From NCBI GenBank assembly GCA_021792755.1, contig JAJYUA010000018.1, positions 13,340 through 74,724 on the forward strand: DNA of 61,385 bases, given 5' to 3'. The stretch is from Pseudomonadota bacterium (GTDB taxonomy: Bacteria > Pseudomonadota > Gammaproteobacteria > Steroidobacterales > Steroidobacteraceae). The translations under genes were made by a program, and so were the position numbers. Of this stretch, positions 16,324 to 25,764 are shown one piece after another; position 1 is the first letter of the stretch; each line of letters begins with the position of its first letter. Under the pieces are notes generated by a model, which saw nothing but the letters and a program-made list of their open reading frames with translations, was not told the DNA's origin and did not search any database.

Positions 16324-17790
16324 TCAGGGCCGCTGCTGCGCCACCGTGCTGCCGAGCGTCTCGCGCACGCCGTCGTTGCGCCGCTTCAGCTGCGAGCGGC
16401 TCCAGCCTCCGCCCACCGCATCGATCAGATCGACGCTCGCCACCAGGCGCTCGCTTTGCAGGTTGACCAGGGTGATCTGCGCCGTGAGGCGCGCGGTCTG
16501 GGCACTGAGCAGCGTCGCGTAGTCGGCCACGCCCGCCTTGTACTGATTGAGCGTCAAGGCCTCCGCCCGCTTGGCATCCTTCACCGCCTGTTGCTCCTCG
16601 GCATACTCGCTTTGCAGGTAGCGCAGCGTCGCGAGGTCGTTCTCGACCTGCTGGAACGCGTCGAGCACGGTCTGGCGATAGGTGGCCACCGCCTCGTCGT
16701 AGGCGGCCCGCGCCTCGCGTGTCTGCGCGAGCGTCGCCCCGCCGTTGAACAGATTCTCGGCGATCGAGGGGCCGAACGACCACACCGCGTTGCTCGCGCG
16801 GATGAGGCTCGAGAGCGCGGAGGAATCGAAGTCATACGAGCCGGAGAGCGTCAGGCTCGGGAACCACGCCGCCTCGGCCACGCCGATCTGGGCGTTGGCG
16901 CTCGCCACCGCACGCTCGGCCGCGGCCACGTCCGGGCGGCGCAGCAGCACCCGCGAGGGCACGCCGGCCGGCACCACCGGCACCGCCGCTGCAAGCCGGC
17001 CGTAGCTGAGCGTCAGCTGCGAGGGCGCCTCGCCCATCAGCACCGCGATCGCGTGCTCCAGGTTGGCGCGTGTCAGCTCGGCGGTGTCTTCCTGGGATTG
17101 CGTGCTCTCGAGCGTGGTGCGCGCCGAGTACACGTCCGCGAGCGTCGTCACGCCGGCTTCGACCCGGTTCTGAGCGATGCGCAGCGACACCTTATCGTCC
17201 TTCACGGCGAGCTTCAGGTACCGCAGCTGCTGCTCGGCGGCGCGCAGCTGAAAATAGTCCTGCGCCAGGGTCGCCTGCGCCGAGAGCCGAGCGGCCGCCA
17301 CGTCCGCGGCGCTCGCCTGCGCCTGGGCGTTGGCGCTCTGCAGCTCGCGGCGCAACTTGCCCCACAGGTCGATGTCCCAGCTCGCGGCGGCGCCGGCCTG
17401 GTTGGCCGTGCGCGCCCCGCCGAAGCTGAACTGACTCGCCGCGCCGCCGCCGCTGCGCGTCTGGCTGGCCCCGAGGTTGATCGAGGGAAAGAGCGTCCCG
17501 CGGGTGACGCCGGCCGCCTCCCGCGCCGCGTAATAGGCGGCCACCGCCGCCTTGAGGGTCTGATTGGACACCGCGACCCGACGCTCCAGGCGCGAGAGCA
17601 CCGGGTCGTGATAGATCGACCACCAGTGCGCCGGCACGATCTGCGCCGGGGTCGCCGGCACCCAGCCGCGCGCCTCCTTGAAAAGCGCCGAGGGCGGCGC
17701 CGCCGGCCGATGGTAGCTCGGGCCCACGGCGCAGGCGCTCAAGGACGCGCACACTGCCGCCGCAACGAGCGGGCGCGCTCGAGGGATCAT
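16324..17790 (-). CDS. RND efflux outer-membrane channel (TolC/NodT family)
   Basis: Outer-membrane lipoprotein channel, 488 aa. Signal peptide with lipobox LSAC about residues 16-19, then the OEP core made of two repeats (about 60-265 and 275-465) rich in long helices and FPSINLGAS / FPSLTLSGSYDF beta-barrel segments. It is the last gene of the four-gene efflux operon. Its ATG overlaps the stop of the upstream permease (ATGA) and has GGGAG upstream. It should join the adaptor and permeases to form a trans-envelope drug pump. Domain order and length are normal for the family. Confidence 0.9.
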   Translation of the reverse strand: MIPRARPLVAAAVCASLSACAVGPSYHRPAAPPSALFKEARGWVPATPAQIVPAHWWSIYHDPVLSRLERRVAVSNQTLKAAVAAYYAAREAAGVTRGTLFPSINLGASQTRSGGGAASQFSFGGARTANQAGAAASWDIDLWGKLRRELQSANAQAQASAADVAAARLSAQATLAQDYFQLRAAEQQLRYLKLAVKDDKVSLRIAQNRVEAGVTTLADVYSARTTLESTQSQEDTAELTRANLEHAIAVLMGEAPSQLTLSYGRLAAAVPVVPAGVPSRVLLRRPDVAAAERAVASANAQIGVAEAAWFPSLTLSGSYDFDSSALSSLIRASNAVWSFGPSIAENLFNGGATLAQTREARAAYDEAVATYRQTVLDAFQQVENDLATLRYLQSEYAEEQQAVKDAKRAEALTLNQYKAGVADYATLLSAQTARLTAQITLVNLQSERLVASVDLIDAVGGGWSRSQLKRRNDGVRETLGSTVAQQRP

Positions 17791-20700
17791 GATGCGGGAC
17801 TCCCGGCGGGCAGCGCCGCCGGGCGGCGGCGCGTGAATGTTCTCGCGAACCATAGTCGGAACCGATCGAGGTAGAGGTACACGATTGGCGTGGTGTAGAG
17901 GGTGAGGACCTGGCTGATCGCGAGCCCGCCGACCACCGCGATGCCAAGGGGCTGGCGCATCTCCGAGCCCTGCCCGGTCATGAGCGCGAGCGGCAGCGCG
18001 CCGAGCATCGCCGCGAGAGTGGTCATCATGATGGGACGGAAGCGCAGCAGGCACGCCTCGTGGATGGCGCGGGCCGCATCGGTGCGCTCCGTGCGCTGCG
18101 CCGCGAGCGCCACGTCCACCATCATGATGGCGTTCTTCAGCACCACCCCGATCAGCAGGATGATCCCGATCAGCGCGATCAGGCTGAACGGCTCGTTGAA
18201 CAGCAGCAGCGCGAGCACCGCCCCGACCCCGCTCGAGGGCAGCGTCGAGAGGATGGTGATCGGCTGCGCCAGACTCTCGTAGAGCACGCCGAGCACGATG
18301 TACACCGCGGCGAGCGCCGCCAGGATGAGCAGCGGCTCCTCGCTCACGGTCTGGCGAAAGATCTGGGCGTTGCCGGCGAACTGCCCGTGCACGGAGACCG
18401 GCACGTGAAGGTCCGCCATCGTGCGCTCGATCGCCGCCGTCGCGACACCGAGCGCCTCGCCCACCGGCAGGTTGAAGGAGAAGGTGGTGGCGACGAACGG
18501 GCCCTGATGGCTGATCGCGATCGGGGTCGTTCCCGGTCCGTACGTGGCGAACGCCGCCAGCGGGATCATGGTCTCGGCCTGGGTGCTCACCGCCGCGGCC
18601 GTGGAGGCCGCGCCGCGGGCGGTGGCGATCTGGTTGAGCGCGTAGTTCTGCGCCGCGCCGGTACGGGTGACGCCCGGGAACTGAAAGGCGTTGGCCGCGC
18701 CCATGGTCGAGGCCGTGCCCGAGAGCGCCCCGCCCGAGGTGCTCACGTACAGATCCTTCAGCGTCGAGGGGCTGTTCCAGAACTTCGGGTTGACCTCCAT
18801 CACCACGTGGTACTGGTTCATGTCCTCGTAGAGGGTGGAGACCAGGCGCTGGCCGAAAGCGTCATAGAGCGTGCTGTCGATCTGCGAGAGGTTCAGTCCC
18901 AGGCGCGCGGCGAGCTGGCGGTCGATGTGCAGCTTCACGTCGAGGCCGGCCTGCTGGCGGTCGGAGTTCACGTCGCGCAGCTGCGGGTCCTTCTTGAGCG
19001 CCGCCTCGATGCGCGGCGCCCAGGTGTCGAGCGTGCGCAGGCTGTCCGAGAGCAGCGTGTACTGGTATTGCGCGTAGCTCTGGCGCCCGCCGGCGTGGAT
19101 GCTCTGGGCGGTCTGCAGGTAAAGGCGCGCGCCGGCGAACCCGGAGAGCTCGCGCCGCAGGCGCGCGATGACCTGATCGTCCGAGAGCTTGCGCTCGGCG
19201 AGGGGCTTTAAGCTGATGAACATGTGCGCGGTGTTGCTGCCGCCGAAGAACCCTCCGCCCGTGAACCCCACCACGTGCTCGACCGCCGGGTCGCGCTTGA
19301 TGATGTTGACCACGTAGCGCAGCTTCTTCTGCATGGCGAGGAACGAGCTGCTCTGATCGGCGACCATGAAGCCGGTGAGGTTGCCCGAGCTCTGCTGCGG
19401 AAAGAAGGTCTTCGGCACGATGGCGAACAGATAAAAGTTGAGCACCACCACCGCGAGCAGCGCGAGCATCACCACGCGCGGGTGGCGGATCGCCATCCCG
19501 AGGGTGTCGTCGTAGAAGTCCCGCAGGTGATTGAAGGCGCGCTCGACGGCGCGAAAGAACGGCCCCCGGCGCGGCTCGGCGCGCAGCAGCCGCCCGCACA
19601 GCATCGGCGTGGTGGTGAGGGAGATGACGAGCGAGAGCGCCACGGTGATCGCGAGCGTCAGGGCGAACTGGCGAAAGACCCGTCCGACGAGCCCGCCCAT
19701 CAGGATGATGGGCACGAACACCGCGATCAGGGAGGAGCTCATGGCGAGCACCGTGAAGCCGACCTCGCGCGCCCCATCGAGCGCCGCGCGCAGGCGCGGC
19801 ACGCCCGCCTCGATGTGCCGGGTGATGTTCTCGATCACCACGATGGCATCGTCGACCACGAAGCCCGTCGCCACGGTGAGCGCCATCATCGACAGGTTGT
19901 TCAGGCTGAAGCCGATCAGATAGATGACCGCGACCGTGCCGATGAGCGCCAGCGGCACGGCGATCGCCGGCACCAGCGCGGCGCGCGGATTGCGCAGCAT
20001 CACCAGCACCACCGTCACGACCAGCAGCACGGCGAGCAGCAGCGTGATCTCCACATCGTGCAGCGAGGTGCGGATCGGGCCGGTCTGATCGCGAGTCACC
20101 ACGAGGCTGATGCCGCGGGGAATGCTGGCGCGGATCGAGGGCAGCAGCGCCTTGATGCGCCCGACCGTGGCGATCACGTTGGCGTCGGGCTGCTTGCGGA
20201 TGATCATCGCCACCGCGCGATGGCCATCGAGAAGCCCGAGCGTGTGCACGTCCTCGACGCCCCTGGTGATCTTCGCCACGGTGCCCAGACGCACCGCCGC
20301 GCCGTTGCGGTACGCGATGAGGAGCCGCCGGTACTGGCGCACCTTCGTGGCGGTGTCGTTCACGTAGATCTGGTAGCGCCGCCCGGTGAAGCTCAGCGCC
20401 CCCTTGGGGCTGTTGGCATTGGCCGCGGCGATCGCCGCACGCACGTCCTCGAGCCCGATGCCGTACTTGAAGAGCTGGCGCGGGTCAAGATCGATGCGGA
20501 TCGCCGGCAGCGAGCTGCCGCCGATGTCGACCTCGCCCACCCCCGGCACCTGCAGGATCTTCTGCTCGATGATGGTCGAGGCGGCGTTGTACACCTGTCC
20601 GATCGGCAGCGTCCTCGAGGTGAGCGCGAGGATGAGGATCGGCGCCTCGGAGGGGTTGAAGGCGAAGTACTGCGGATTGCTGCGCAGCGAGGCCGGCATG

Positions 20701-21053
20701 TCCTGCCGGGCCGCCTGGATCGCCGCCTCCACATCGCTCTCGGCCCCGTGGATGTTGCGGCTCAGGCTGAAGATGAGCACGATCTGCGAGCGGCCCTCGG
20801 TGCTCTGGGAGGTCATCTGGTCGACCCCGGCGATCCCGCTCAGGCGCCGCTCGAGCGGCGTCGTGACGCTGGTGGCGACCGTCTGCGGGCTCGCCCCGGG
20901 CAGCTGCGCCGTGACCACGATGGCGGGGAAGTCCACCTGCGGCATCGCCGAGACCGGAATCAGGAAGTAGGCGATGAGCCCGGCGAGCGCCAGCCCGCAG
21001 GACAGCAGCGTCGTCGCCACCGGCCGGGTGATGAACGGGCGCGAGATGTTCAC
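17787..21053 (-). CDS. RND multidrug efflux permease, MdtC/MuxC-like
   Basis: Proton-driven inner-membrane transporter of the HAE1 RND family, 1088 aa (twelve transmembrane helices, two large periplasmic loops). The N-terminus NISRPFITRPVATTLLS and ALTVATGFVVDDAIVVIENI (transmembrane helix 4, proton-relay Asp pair) are canonical. The C-terminal half contains a Gly/Ala/Ser-rich periplasmic stretch somewhat longer than usual. GTG 21053 forms a GTGA overlap with the preceding permease stop; a start at 21104 would lie deep inside that gene. Paired permeases of this type (MdtB/MdtC, MuxB/MuxC) form heterotrimers. The tail after the last helix (about 20 residues, Arg/Pro/Ala-rich) ends in ATGA overlap with the channel gene. 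Confidence 0.92.
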   Translation of the reverse strand: MNISRPFITRPVATTLLSCGLALAGLIAYFLIPVSAMPQVDFPAIVVTAQLPGASPQTVATSVTTPLERRLSGIAGVDQMTSQSTEGRSQIVLIFSLSRNIHGAESDVEAAIQAARQDMPASLRSNPQYFAFNPSEAPILILALTSRTLPIGQVYNAASTIIEQKILQVPGVGEVDIGGSSLPAIRIDLDPRQLFKYGIGLEDVRAAIAAANANSPKGALSFTGRRYQIYVNDTATKVRQYRRLLIAYRNGAAVRLGTVAKITRGVEDVHTLGLLDGHRAVAMIIRKQPDANVIATVGRIKALLPSIRASIPRGISLVVTRDQTGPIRTSLHDVEITLLLAVLLVVTVVLVMLRNPRAALVPAIAVPLALIGTVAVIYLIGFSLNNLSMMALTVATGFVVDDAIVVIENITRHIEAGVPRLRAALDGAREVGFTVLAMSSSLIAVFVPIILMGGLVGRVFRQFALTLAITVALSLVISLTTTPMLCGRLLRAEPRRGPFFRAVERAFNHLRDFYDDTLGMAIRHPRVVMLALLAVVVLNFYLFAIVPKTFFPQQSSGNLTGFMVADQSSSFLAMQKKLRYVVNIIKRDPAVEHVVGFTGGGFFGGSNTAHMFISLKPLAERKLSDDQVIARLRRELSGFAGARLYLQTAQSIHAGGRQSYAQYQYTLLSDSLRTLDTWAPRIEAALKKDPQLRDVNSDRQQAGLDVKLHIDRQLAARLGLNLSQIDSTLYDAFGQRLVSTLYEDMNQYHVVMEVNPKFWNSPSTLKDLYVSTSGGALSGTASTMGAANAFQFPGVTRTGAAQNYALNQIATARGAASTAAAVSTQAETMIPLAAFATYGPGTTPIAISHQGPFVATTFSFNLPVGEALGVATAAIERTMADLHVPVSVHGQFAGNAQIFRQTVSEEPLLILAALAAVYIVLGVLYESLAQPITILSTLPSSGVGAVLALLLFNEPFSLIALIGIILLIGVVLKNAIMMVDVALAAQRTERTDAARAIHEACLLRFRPIMMTTLAAMLGALPLALMTGQGSEMRQPLGIAVVGGLAISQVLTLYTTPIVYLYLDRFRLWFARTFTRRRPAALPAGSPAS

Positions 21054-24000
21054 GGCGGCTCGATGGACAGCGGTCCGGAGGCTCGCAGCGGCACGCCGGC
21101 CCACGCTTTCGCGCGTCGCGCCAGCCGGTCGAAGAACAGATACACCACGGGCGTGGTGAACAGCGTGAGCAGCTGACTCAGCAGCAGCCCGCCGGCGATC
21201 GACAGGCCGAGCGGCCGGCGCAGCTCCGAGCCGGTGCCCGTGCCGAGGATGAGCGGCAGCGCGGCGAACAGCGCCGCCACGGTGGTCATCAGGATGGGCC
21301 TGAAGCGCAGCAGCGCCGCCTCGTAGATCGCCTCGCGCGGCTTCTTGCCCTCCCGCCGCTCGGCATTGAGCGCGAAGTCGATCATCATGATCGCATTCTT
21401 CTTGACGATGCCGATCAGCAGCACGATGCCGATGATGGAGATGATGTCCAGGCTCTCCCCCGCCATCATCAGCGCGAGCAGCGCCCCGATGCCCGCCGAG
21501 GGCAGCGTCGAGAGGATGGTGAGCGGGTGGATGTAGCTCTCGTAGAGGACGCCGAGCACGATGTAGACCGTCGCGATCGCCGCAAGCAGCAGCAGCACCT
21601 CGCTCGTGAGGCTGGACTCGAAGGCGAGCGCCTCGCCCTGGAACGTGGTGGTGATGCTCGCCGGCAGGCCGATCCGGCGCTCGGTGTCGCGGATGGCGTT
21701 CACCGCCGCCCCGAGCGAGGCCCCCGGAGCGGTGTCGAAGGAGAACATGGCCGCGGGGAACTGGCCGAGATGATCGAGCGTCAGGGGCGCGCTCTTCACC
21801 GTGATGCGCGCGATGGAGCCGAGCGGCACCTGTCCCCCGCCGGCGGAGGGAATGTAGAACGTGTCGAGCGCGCGCACGCTGTCCGAGAGGGCCGGATCGG
21901 CCGTGAGGATGACTCGATAGTCGCTCGACTGGGTGTAGATCGTCGAGATGATCCGCTGGCCGAAGGCGTCATAGAGCGCATTGTCGATCGTGGCATCGGT
22001 GATGCCAAAGCGCGCCGCCGTGCCGTGATCGACGTCGATCTGGATGGTGCGCCCGTCCTCCGTGAAGCTCGTCGAGACGTGCTCGAGCGCAGGCTGGCGG
22101 CGCAGGGCCGCGAGCAGCTTCGGCACCCAGGGCTCGAGGATGCGGCGGGCGGCCGCCCCGAGAATGAACTGATAGCGCGAGCGGCCGACGATCGAGCTGA
22201 TCGTCAGGTCCTGCACCGGTTGCAGCGAGAGGTGGATGCCCGGCACCGCGCGCGCCGCCGCGAGCAGCTGATTCATGACCGTGGTGATGCCGGCCGAGCG
22301 CGCGTCCTTGGGCGTCAGGTTGATCAGCATCTGTCCCTGATTGACCGTCATGTTGTTGCTGCCGACCCCGATGAAGGAGGTGAGGCTGACGACGTTGGGG
22401 TTGTGCCGCAGCACATCGGCGAGCGCCTGCTCGCGCCCCGCCATGGCCTTGAAGGAGATCGACGGCGGACCGGTGGTCGTCGCCTGCAGGAGCGCGGTGT
22501 CCTGCAGCGGGAAGAAGCCCTTCGGGATGACGATGTACAGCAGCACCGTCAGCACGAGCGTGCCGACGGCGACCCCGAGCACCAGCGGCTGGCGCTCGAG
22601 CGCCCAGGTGAGCCCGCGCCCGTACGATTCGATCAGGCGGTTGAACCAGGCTTCCGCCTTGTGCGCCCACCGGCCCTGGCGGCGCAAGGTCTGCTCGTGC
22701 GGGCGCAGCAGCTTGGCGCACAGCATCGGCACCAGCGTGAGCGAGACCACCGCGGAGATGAGGATCGCGATCGAGAGCGTGATGGCGAACTCGCGGAACA
22801 GGCGCCCGACCACCTCGCGCATGAACAGCAGCGGAATCAGCACCGCGATCAGCGAGATGGTGAGCGAGACGATGGTGAAGGCGATCTCCCCTGCGCCCTC
22901 GAGCGCCGCCTCGAGCGGCGGCTTGCCCTTCTCGATGTGCCGCGAGACGTTCTCGATCATGACGATGGCGTCATCGACCACGAACCCGGCAGCGATGGTG
23001 AGGGCCATCAGCGAGAGGTTGTCCAGGCTGAAGCCCGCGAGGTACATCACCGCAAAGGTGCCGATGAGCGACACCGGCACCGACAGGCTCGGGATGATGG
23101 TCGCCGGGATGTTGCGCAGGAAGAGGAACATCACCATGACCACCAGGGCCACGGCGAGGACGAGCTCGAACTGCACGTCATCGACGGAGGCGCGGATGGT
23201 CTGGGTGCGATCGGTCACCACCCGCAGGCTGACGTTCGCCGGCAGCGAGGCGCGCAGCTGCGGCAGCAGCGCGCGGATGCGGTTCACCGTCTGGATGACG
23301 TTGGCCCCCGGCTGGCGCTGGATGTCGATCAGCACCGCGGGGGTGTCGTTCACCCAGCTCGCGATCTGGTTGTTCTGCGAGCCCATCTTCACCGTGGCGA
23401 CGTTCTTCAGGAACACCGGCGCGCCGTTGCGGTAGGCGACCACGAGGTTCGCGTACTCGGCGGCGCTCGTGATCTGATCGTTGGCGTCGATGGTGTAGGC
23501 GTGCGCCGGGCCGTCGAAATTGCCCTTGGGCGCGTCCGAGTTGGAATTGGCGATGGTGGTGCGCAGATCATCGAGGCTCAGGCCGTAGGCGGCGAGCTGA
23601 TCGAGGTTCGCCTCGATGCGCACCGCCCGCTTCGGCGCGCCGTTCAGGCTCACCAGCCCCACCCCGGAGACCTGGGAGATCCGCTCGGCGATGCGCGTGT
23701 CGGCGAGGCTCTCGAGCTCGGTGATCGGCATGGCGCGCGAGGTGAGCGCGAGGGTGAGGATGGGCGCGTCCGCCGGATTGACCTTGGCGTAGATCGGCGG
23801 GGCGGGCAGGCTCTGCGGCAGCAGCATCTGCGCGGCGTTGATCGCGGCCTGCACCTCCGCTTCGGCCACATCGAGGTTCAGGCTCAAGTCGAACTGCAGC
23901 GTGATCTGCGAGGCGCCCGCGGAGGTCTTGGAGGACATCTGGTCGAGGCCCGACATCTGCCCGAACTCCCGCTCGAGCGGCCCGGTGACCGTGGCGCTCA

Positions 24001-24175
24001 TCACATCCGGGCTCGCCCCGGGCAGGAACGTCGAGACCACGATGGTCGGATAGTCGACCTCCGGCAGCGTCGACACCGGCAGCATGAGATAGCCGATCGC
24101 CCCCAGGATGACGATCGCAACCATCAGCAGCGAGGTGGCGACCGGCCTCAGGATATAAGGCCGGGACGGGTTCAT
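21050..24175 (-). CDS. RND multidrug efflux permease, MdtB/MuxB-like
   Basis: HAE1-family RND transporter, 1041 aa, standard length. It starts MNPSRPYILRPVATSLLMVAI, followed by the first periplasmic porter domain. The transmembrane helix 4 motif is LTIAAGFVVDDAIVMIENVSRH and the second-half signature GIVKKNAIMMIDFAL. It is the first of two consecutive permeases in the operon, the arrangement seen in MdtABC and MuxABC pumps. Its ATG overlaps the adaptor stop (ATGA) and its own stop overlaps the next permease start (GTGA), so stoichiometry is probably kept by translational coupling. Substrates cannot be read from sequence. Confidence 0.93.
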   Translation of the reverse strand: MNPSRPYILRPVATSLLMVAIVILGAIGYLMLPVSTLPEVDYPTIVVSTFLPGASPDVMSATVTGPLEREFGQMSGLDQMSSKTSAGASQITLQFDLSLNLDVAEAEVQAAINAAQMLLPQSLPAPPIYAKVNPADAPILTLALTSRAMPITELESLADTRIAERISQVSGVGLVSLNGAPKRAVRIEANLDQLAAYGLSLDDLRTTIANSNSDAPKGNFDGPAHAYTIDANDQITSAAEYANLVVAYRNGAPVFLKNVATVKMGSQNNQIASWVNDTPAVLIDIQRQPGANVIQTVNRIRALLPQLRASLPANVSLRVVTDRTQTIRASVDDVQFELVLAVALVVMVMFLFLRNIPATIIPSLSVPVSLIGTFAVMYLAGFSLDNLSLMALTIAAGFVVDDAIVMIENVSRHIEKGKPPLEAALEGAGEIAFTIVSLTISLIAVLIPLLFMREVVGRLFREFAITLSIAILISAVVSLTLVPMLCAKLLRPHEQTLRRQGRWAHKAEAWFNRLIESYGRGLTWALERQPLVLGVAVGTLVLTVLLYIVIPKGFFPLQDTALLQATTTGPPSISFKAMAGREQALADVLRHNPNVVSLTSFIGVGSNNMTVNQGQMLINLTPKDARSAGITTVMNQLLAAARAVPGIHLSLQPVQDLTISSIVGRSRYQFILGAAARRILEPWVPKLLAALRRQPALEHVSTSFTEDGRTIQIDVDHGTAARFGITDATIDNALYDAFGQRIISTIYTQSSDYRVILTADPALSDSVRALDTFYIPSAGGGQVPLGSIARITVKSAPLTLDHLGQFPAAMFSFDTAPGASLGAAVNAIRDTERRIGLPASITTTFQGEALAFESSLTSEVLLLLAAIATVYIVLGVLYESYIHPLTILSTLPSAGIGALLALMMAGESLDIISIIGIVLLIGIVKKNAIMMIDFALNAERREGKKPREAIYEAALLRFRPILMTTVAALFAALPLILGTGTGSELRRPLGLSIAGGLLLSQLLTLFTTPVVYLFFDRLARRAKAWAGVPLRASGPLSIEPP

Positions 24176-25590
24176 GGGGTACTCGCCCGCCGGGAGCAGC
24201 CCAGGCGCCGGTAGGCGCGGGCGAGGGACTTGGCGCTCAGGGCGCTGGCGCCGTGCATCGCCCGGGCGAGCCGCGCGCAGCGGGCAGCCGCGCTCGCGGC
24301 GCCGGCCGTGCCGCCGCCGAGCGCGCTCTTCTGCCCGGGAATGCGCACCCGCGCCCCGTCGCGCAGCTCATCGGCCCCGTCGGTCACCACCGTCTCCCCG
24401 GCGCTCAGGCCGCTCGTGACGGCGATCAGCGCCCCGTCGGTCGGTCCGGTGAGGATGTTGCGCAGCCGCACCGTCTCGCCCGGCTCGAGCACGTAGACGA
24501 AGTGGCTCGAGGGGCCGTTCTGAACGGCCGCGCCCGGCACCACCACCTGGTTCTTCAGCGTGCGCACCACCAGCTTGACGTTCACGAACTCGTTGGGGAA
24601 GAGCTGCGAGGCGGTGTTGGTGAACAGCGCGCGCATCTGCAGCGTGCCGGTGCTCGTGTCGATCTGATTGTCGATGCTCGCGAGCGAGCCGGTGGCGATG
24701 AGGTGGCGCATGTCGCGGCTGTAGGCCTCGACCTCGAGGCGCTTGCCGGCGTGCATCGGGCGCAAGATCTGCTCAAGATCGCTCTGCGGCACCGAGAACA
24801 GCACCGACATCGGCTGCATCTGCGTCACGGTGACGATGGGCGTGGTCTGGTTCGCCTGCAGGAGGTTGCCGATGTCCACCTGGCGCAGCCCGACCAGGCC
24901 TGCGACCGGCGTGCGGATGCGGCAGTAGCTCAGGTTGAGCCGGGCGGTCTCGACCGCCGCCTTGTCGGTCTCGACGATGGCCTCGTCCTGCTGCACGGTG
25001 CCGAGCTGATCGGCGTAAGTCTGCTGGGCGACCGAGTCCTGCGCGAGCAGCCGCTGGTAGCGGGCAAGATCGATCCGGGCGGTGCCGAGGGCGGCCTCGG
25101 CGGTGGCGAGCTGGCCGAGGGCCTGGTCGAGCTGCGCCTGGTAGGGGCGCGGGTCGATCTCGGCGAGCAGCGCCCCGGCGCGCACCATCTGGCCTTCCTT
25201 GAAGGCGATCCTCACCAGAGGCCCGCTCACCTGCGGGCGCACGTTCACCGTGGCGAGCGGCGTGACAGTGCCCAGGGCATCGATCACGACCGGCACGTCC
25301 GCGGTGGCGGCCTTTGCCACGGTCACCGGCATCGGGCCGCCGAAGCCGCGGGAGGCCGCGCTGCCCTCGCTCGCGCGATGGCGGTAGATGGCGAGGCCGA
25401 TCAGGGCGAGCAACACCCCGAGCCCGATCCAGGCGACGCGCCGGTGGCGCCTCACCCGCGCCTCCTCGGCCGCCGCCTCGGGCCCCGCTGGCACGCGGGC
25501 GGCGGGCGCCGGCAGCGCCTCGCCCGGGACGGCCTGCTTCAGGGCAAGCGGGTCAGGGAGGGTTCGCTCTGGGGCGTCATGCAAGTCCAT
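24172..25590 (-). CDS. RND efflux membrane-fusion (adaptor) protein, MdtA/MuxA-like
   Basis: Periplasmic adaptor, 472 aa. A cytoplasmic Ala/Pro/Glu-rich tail (1-50) is followed by a membrane anchor (about 52-68, WIGLGVLLALIGLAIY). Then come the lipoyl half-motif VNVRPQVSGPLVRIAFKEGQMV, a helical hairpin (about 145-215), the second lipoyl half with CRIRTPVAGLVGLRQVDIGNLL, and beta-barrel/membrane-proximal domains ending AVTSGLSAGETVVTDGADELRDGARV. A C-terminal Ala/Arg-rich extension of about 40 residues is unusual. It is the first gene of the efflux operon; GGGAGG lies upstream of ATG 25590. The 174-nt leader contains a direct repeat GATTTCTGAA (twice, 11-nt period) and likely the promoter. 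Confidence 0.92.
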   Translation of the reverse strand: MDLHDAPERTLPDPLALKQAVPGEALPAPAARVPAGPEAAAEEARVRRHRRVAWIGLGVLLALIGLAIYRHRASEGSAASRGFGGPMPVTVAKAATADVPVVIDALGTVTPLATVNVRPQVSGPLVRIAFKEGQMVRAGALLAEIDPRPYQAQLDQALGQLATAEAALGTARIDLARYQRLLAQDSVAQQTYADQLGTVQQDEAIVETDKAAVETARLNLSYCRIRTPVAGLVGLRQVDIGNLLQANQTTPIVTVTQMQPMSVLFSVPQSDLEQILRPMHAGKRLEVEAYSRDMRHLIATGSLASIDNQIDTSTGTLQMRALFTNTASQLFPNEFVNVKLVVRTLKNQVVVPGAAVQNGPSSHFVYVLEPGETVRLRNILTGPTDGALIAVTSGLSAGETVVTDGADELRDGARVRIPGQKSALGGGTAGAASAAARCARLARAMHGASALSAKSLARAYRRLGCSRRASTP

Positions 25591-25734
25591 GCGACAAGCC
25601 TACCATCCCTCCCCTGAGCGCCCGGTGGGCGCGGAAGGGAGATTTCTGAAGATTTCTGAACCCCCTGCAACACAGATCGGGCCTGTGCGAGGTCGGGCGC
25701 CGCAGCTTCGACCACCGCCCGGGGCGGGAAATTC

Positions 25735-25753
25735 CCGGCGCTTGCAGCGCCGG
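25735..25753 (-). terminator. Possible hairpin after the ClC gene
   Basis: A perfect 8-bp stem CCGGCGCT / AGCGCCGG with a 3-nt loop lies 11 nt past the ClC stop codon. On the minus strand it is followed by GAATTT, only a weak U-tract, so termination is uncertain. Confidence 0.4.
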
Positions 25754-25764
25754 ATCCGGGCCTC

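Noticed and set aside
19224-24214. Long plus-strand frames opposite the RND permeases
   Set aside because: His/Arg/Asp-rich shadow translations; permeases carry all family motifs and coupled starts.
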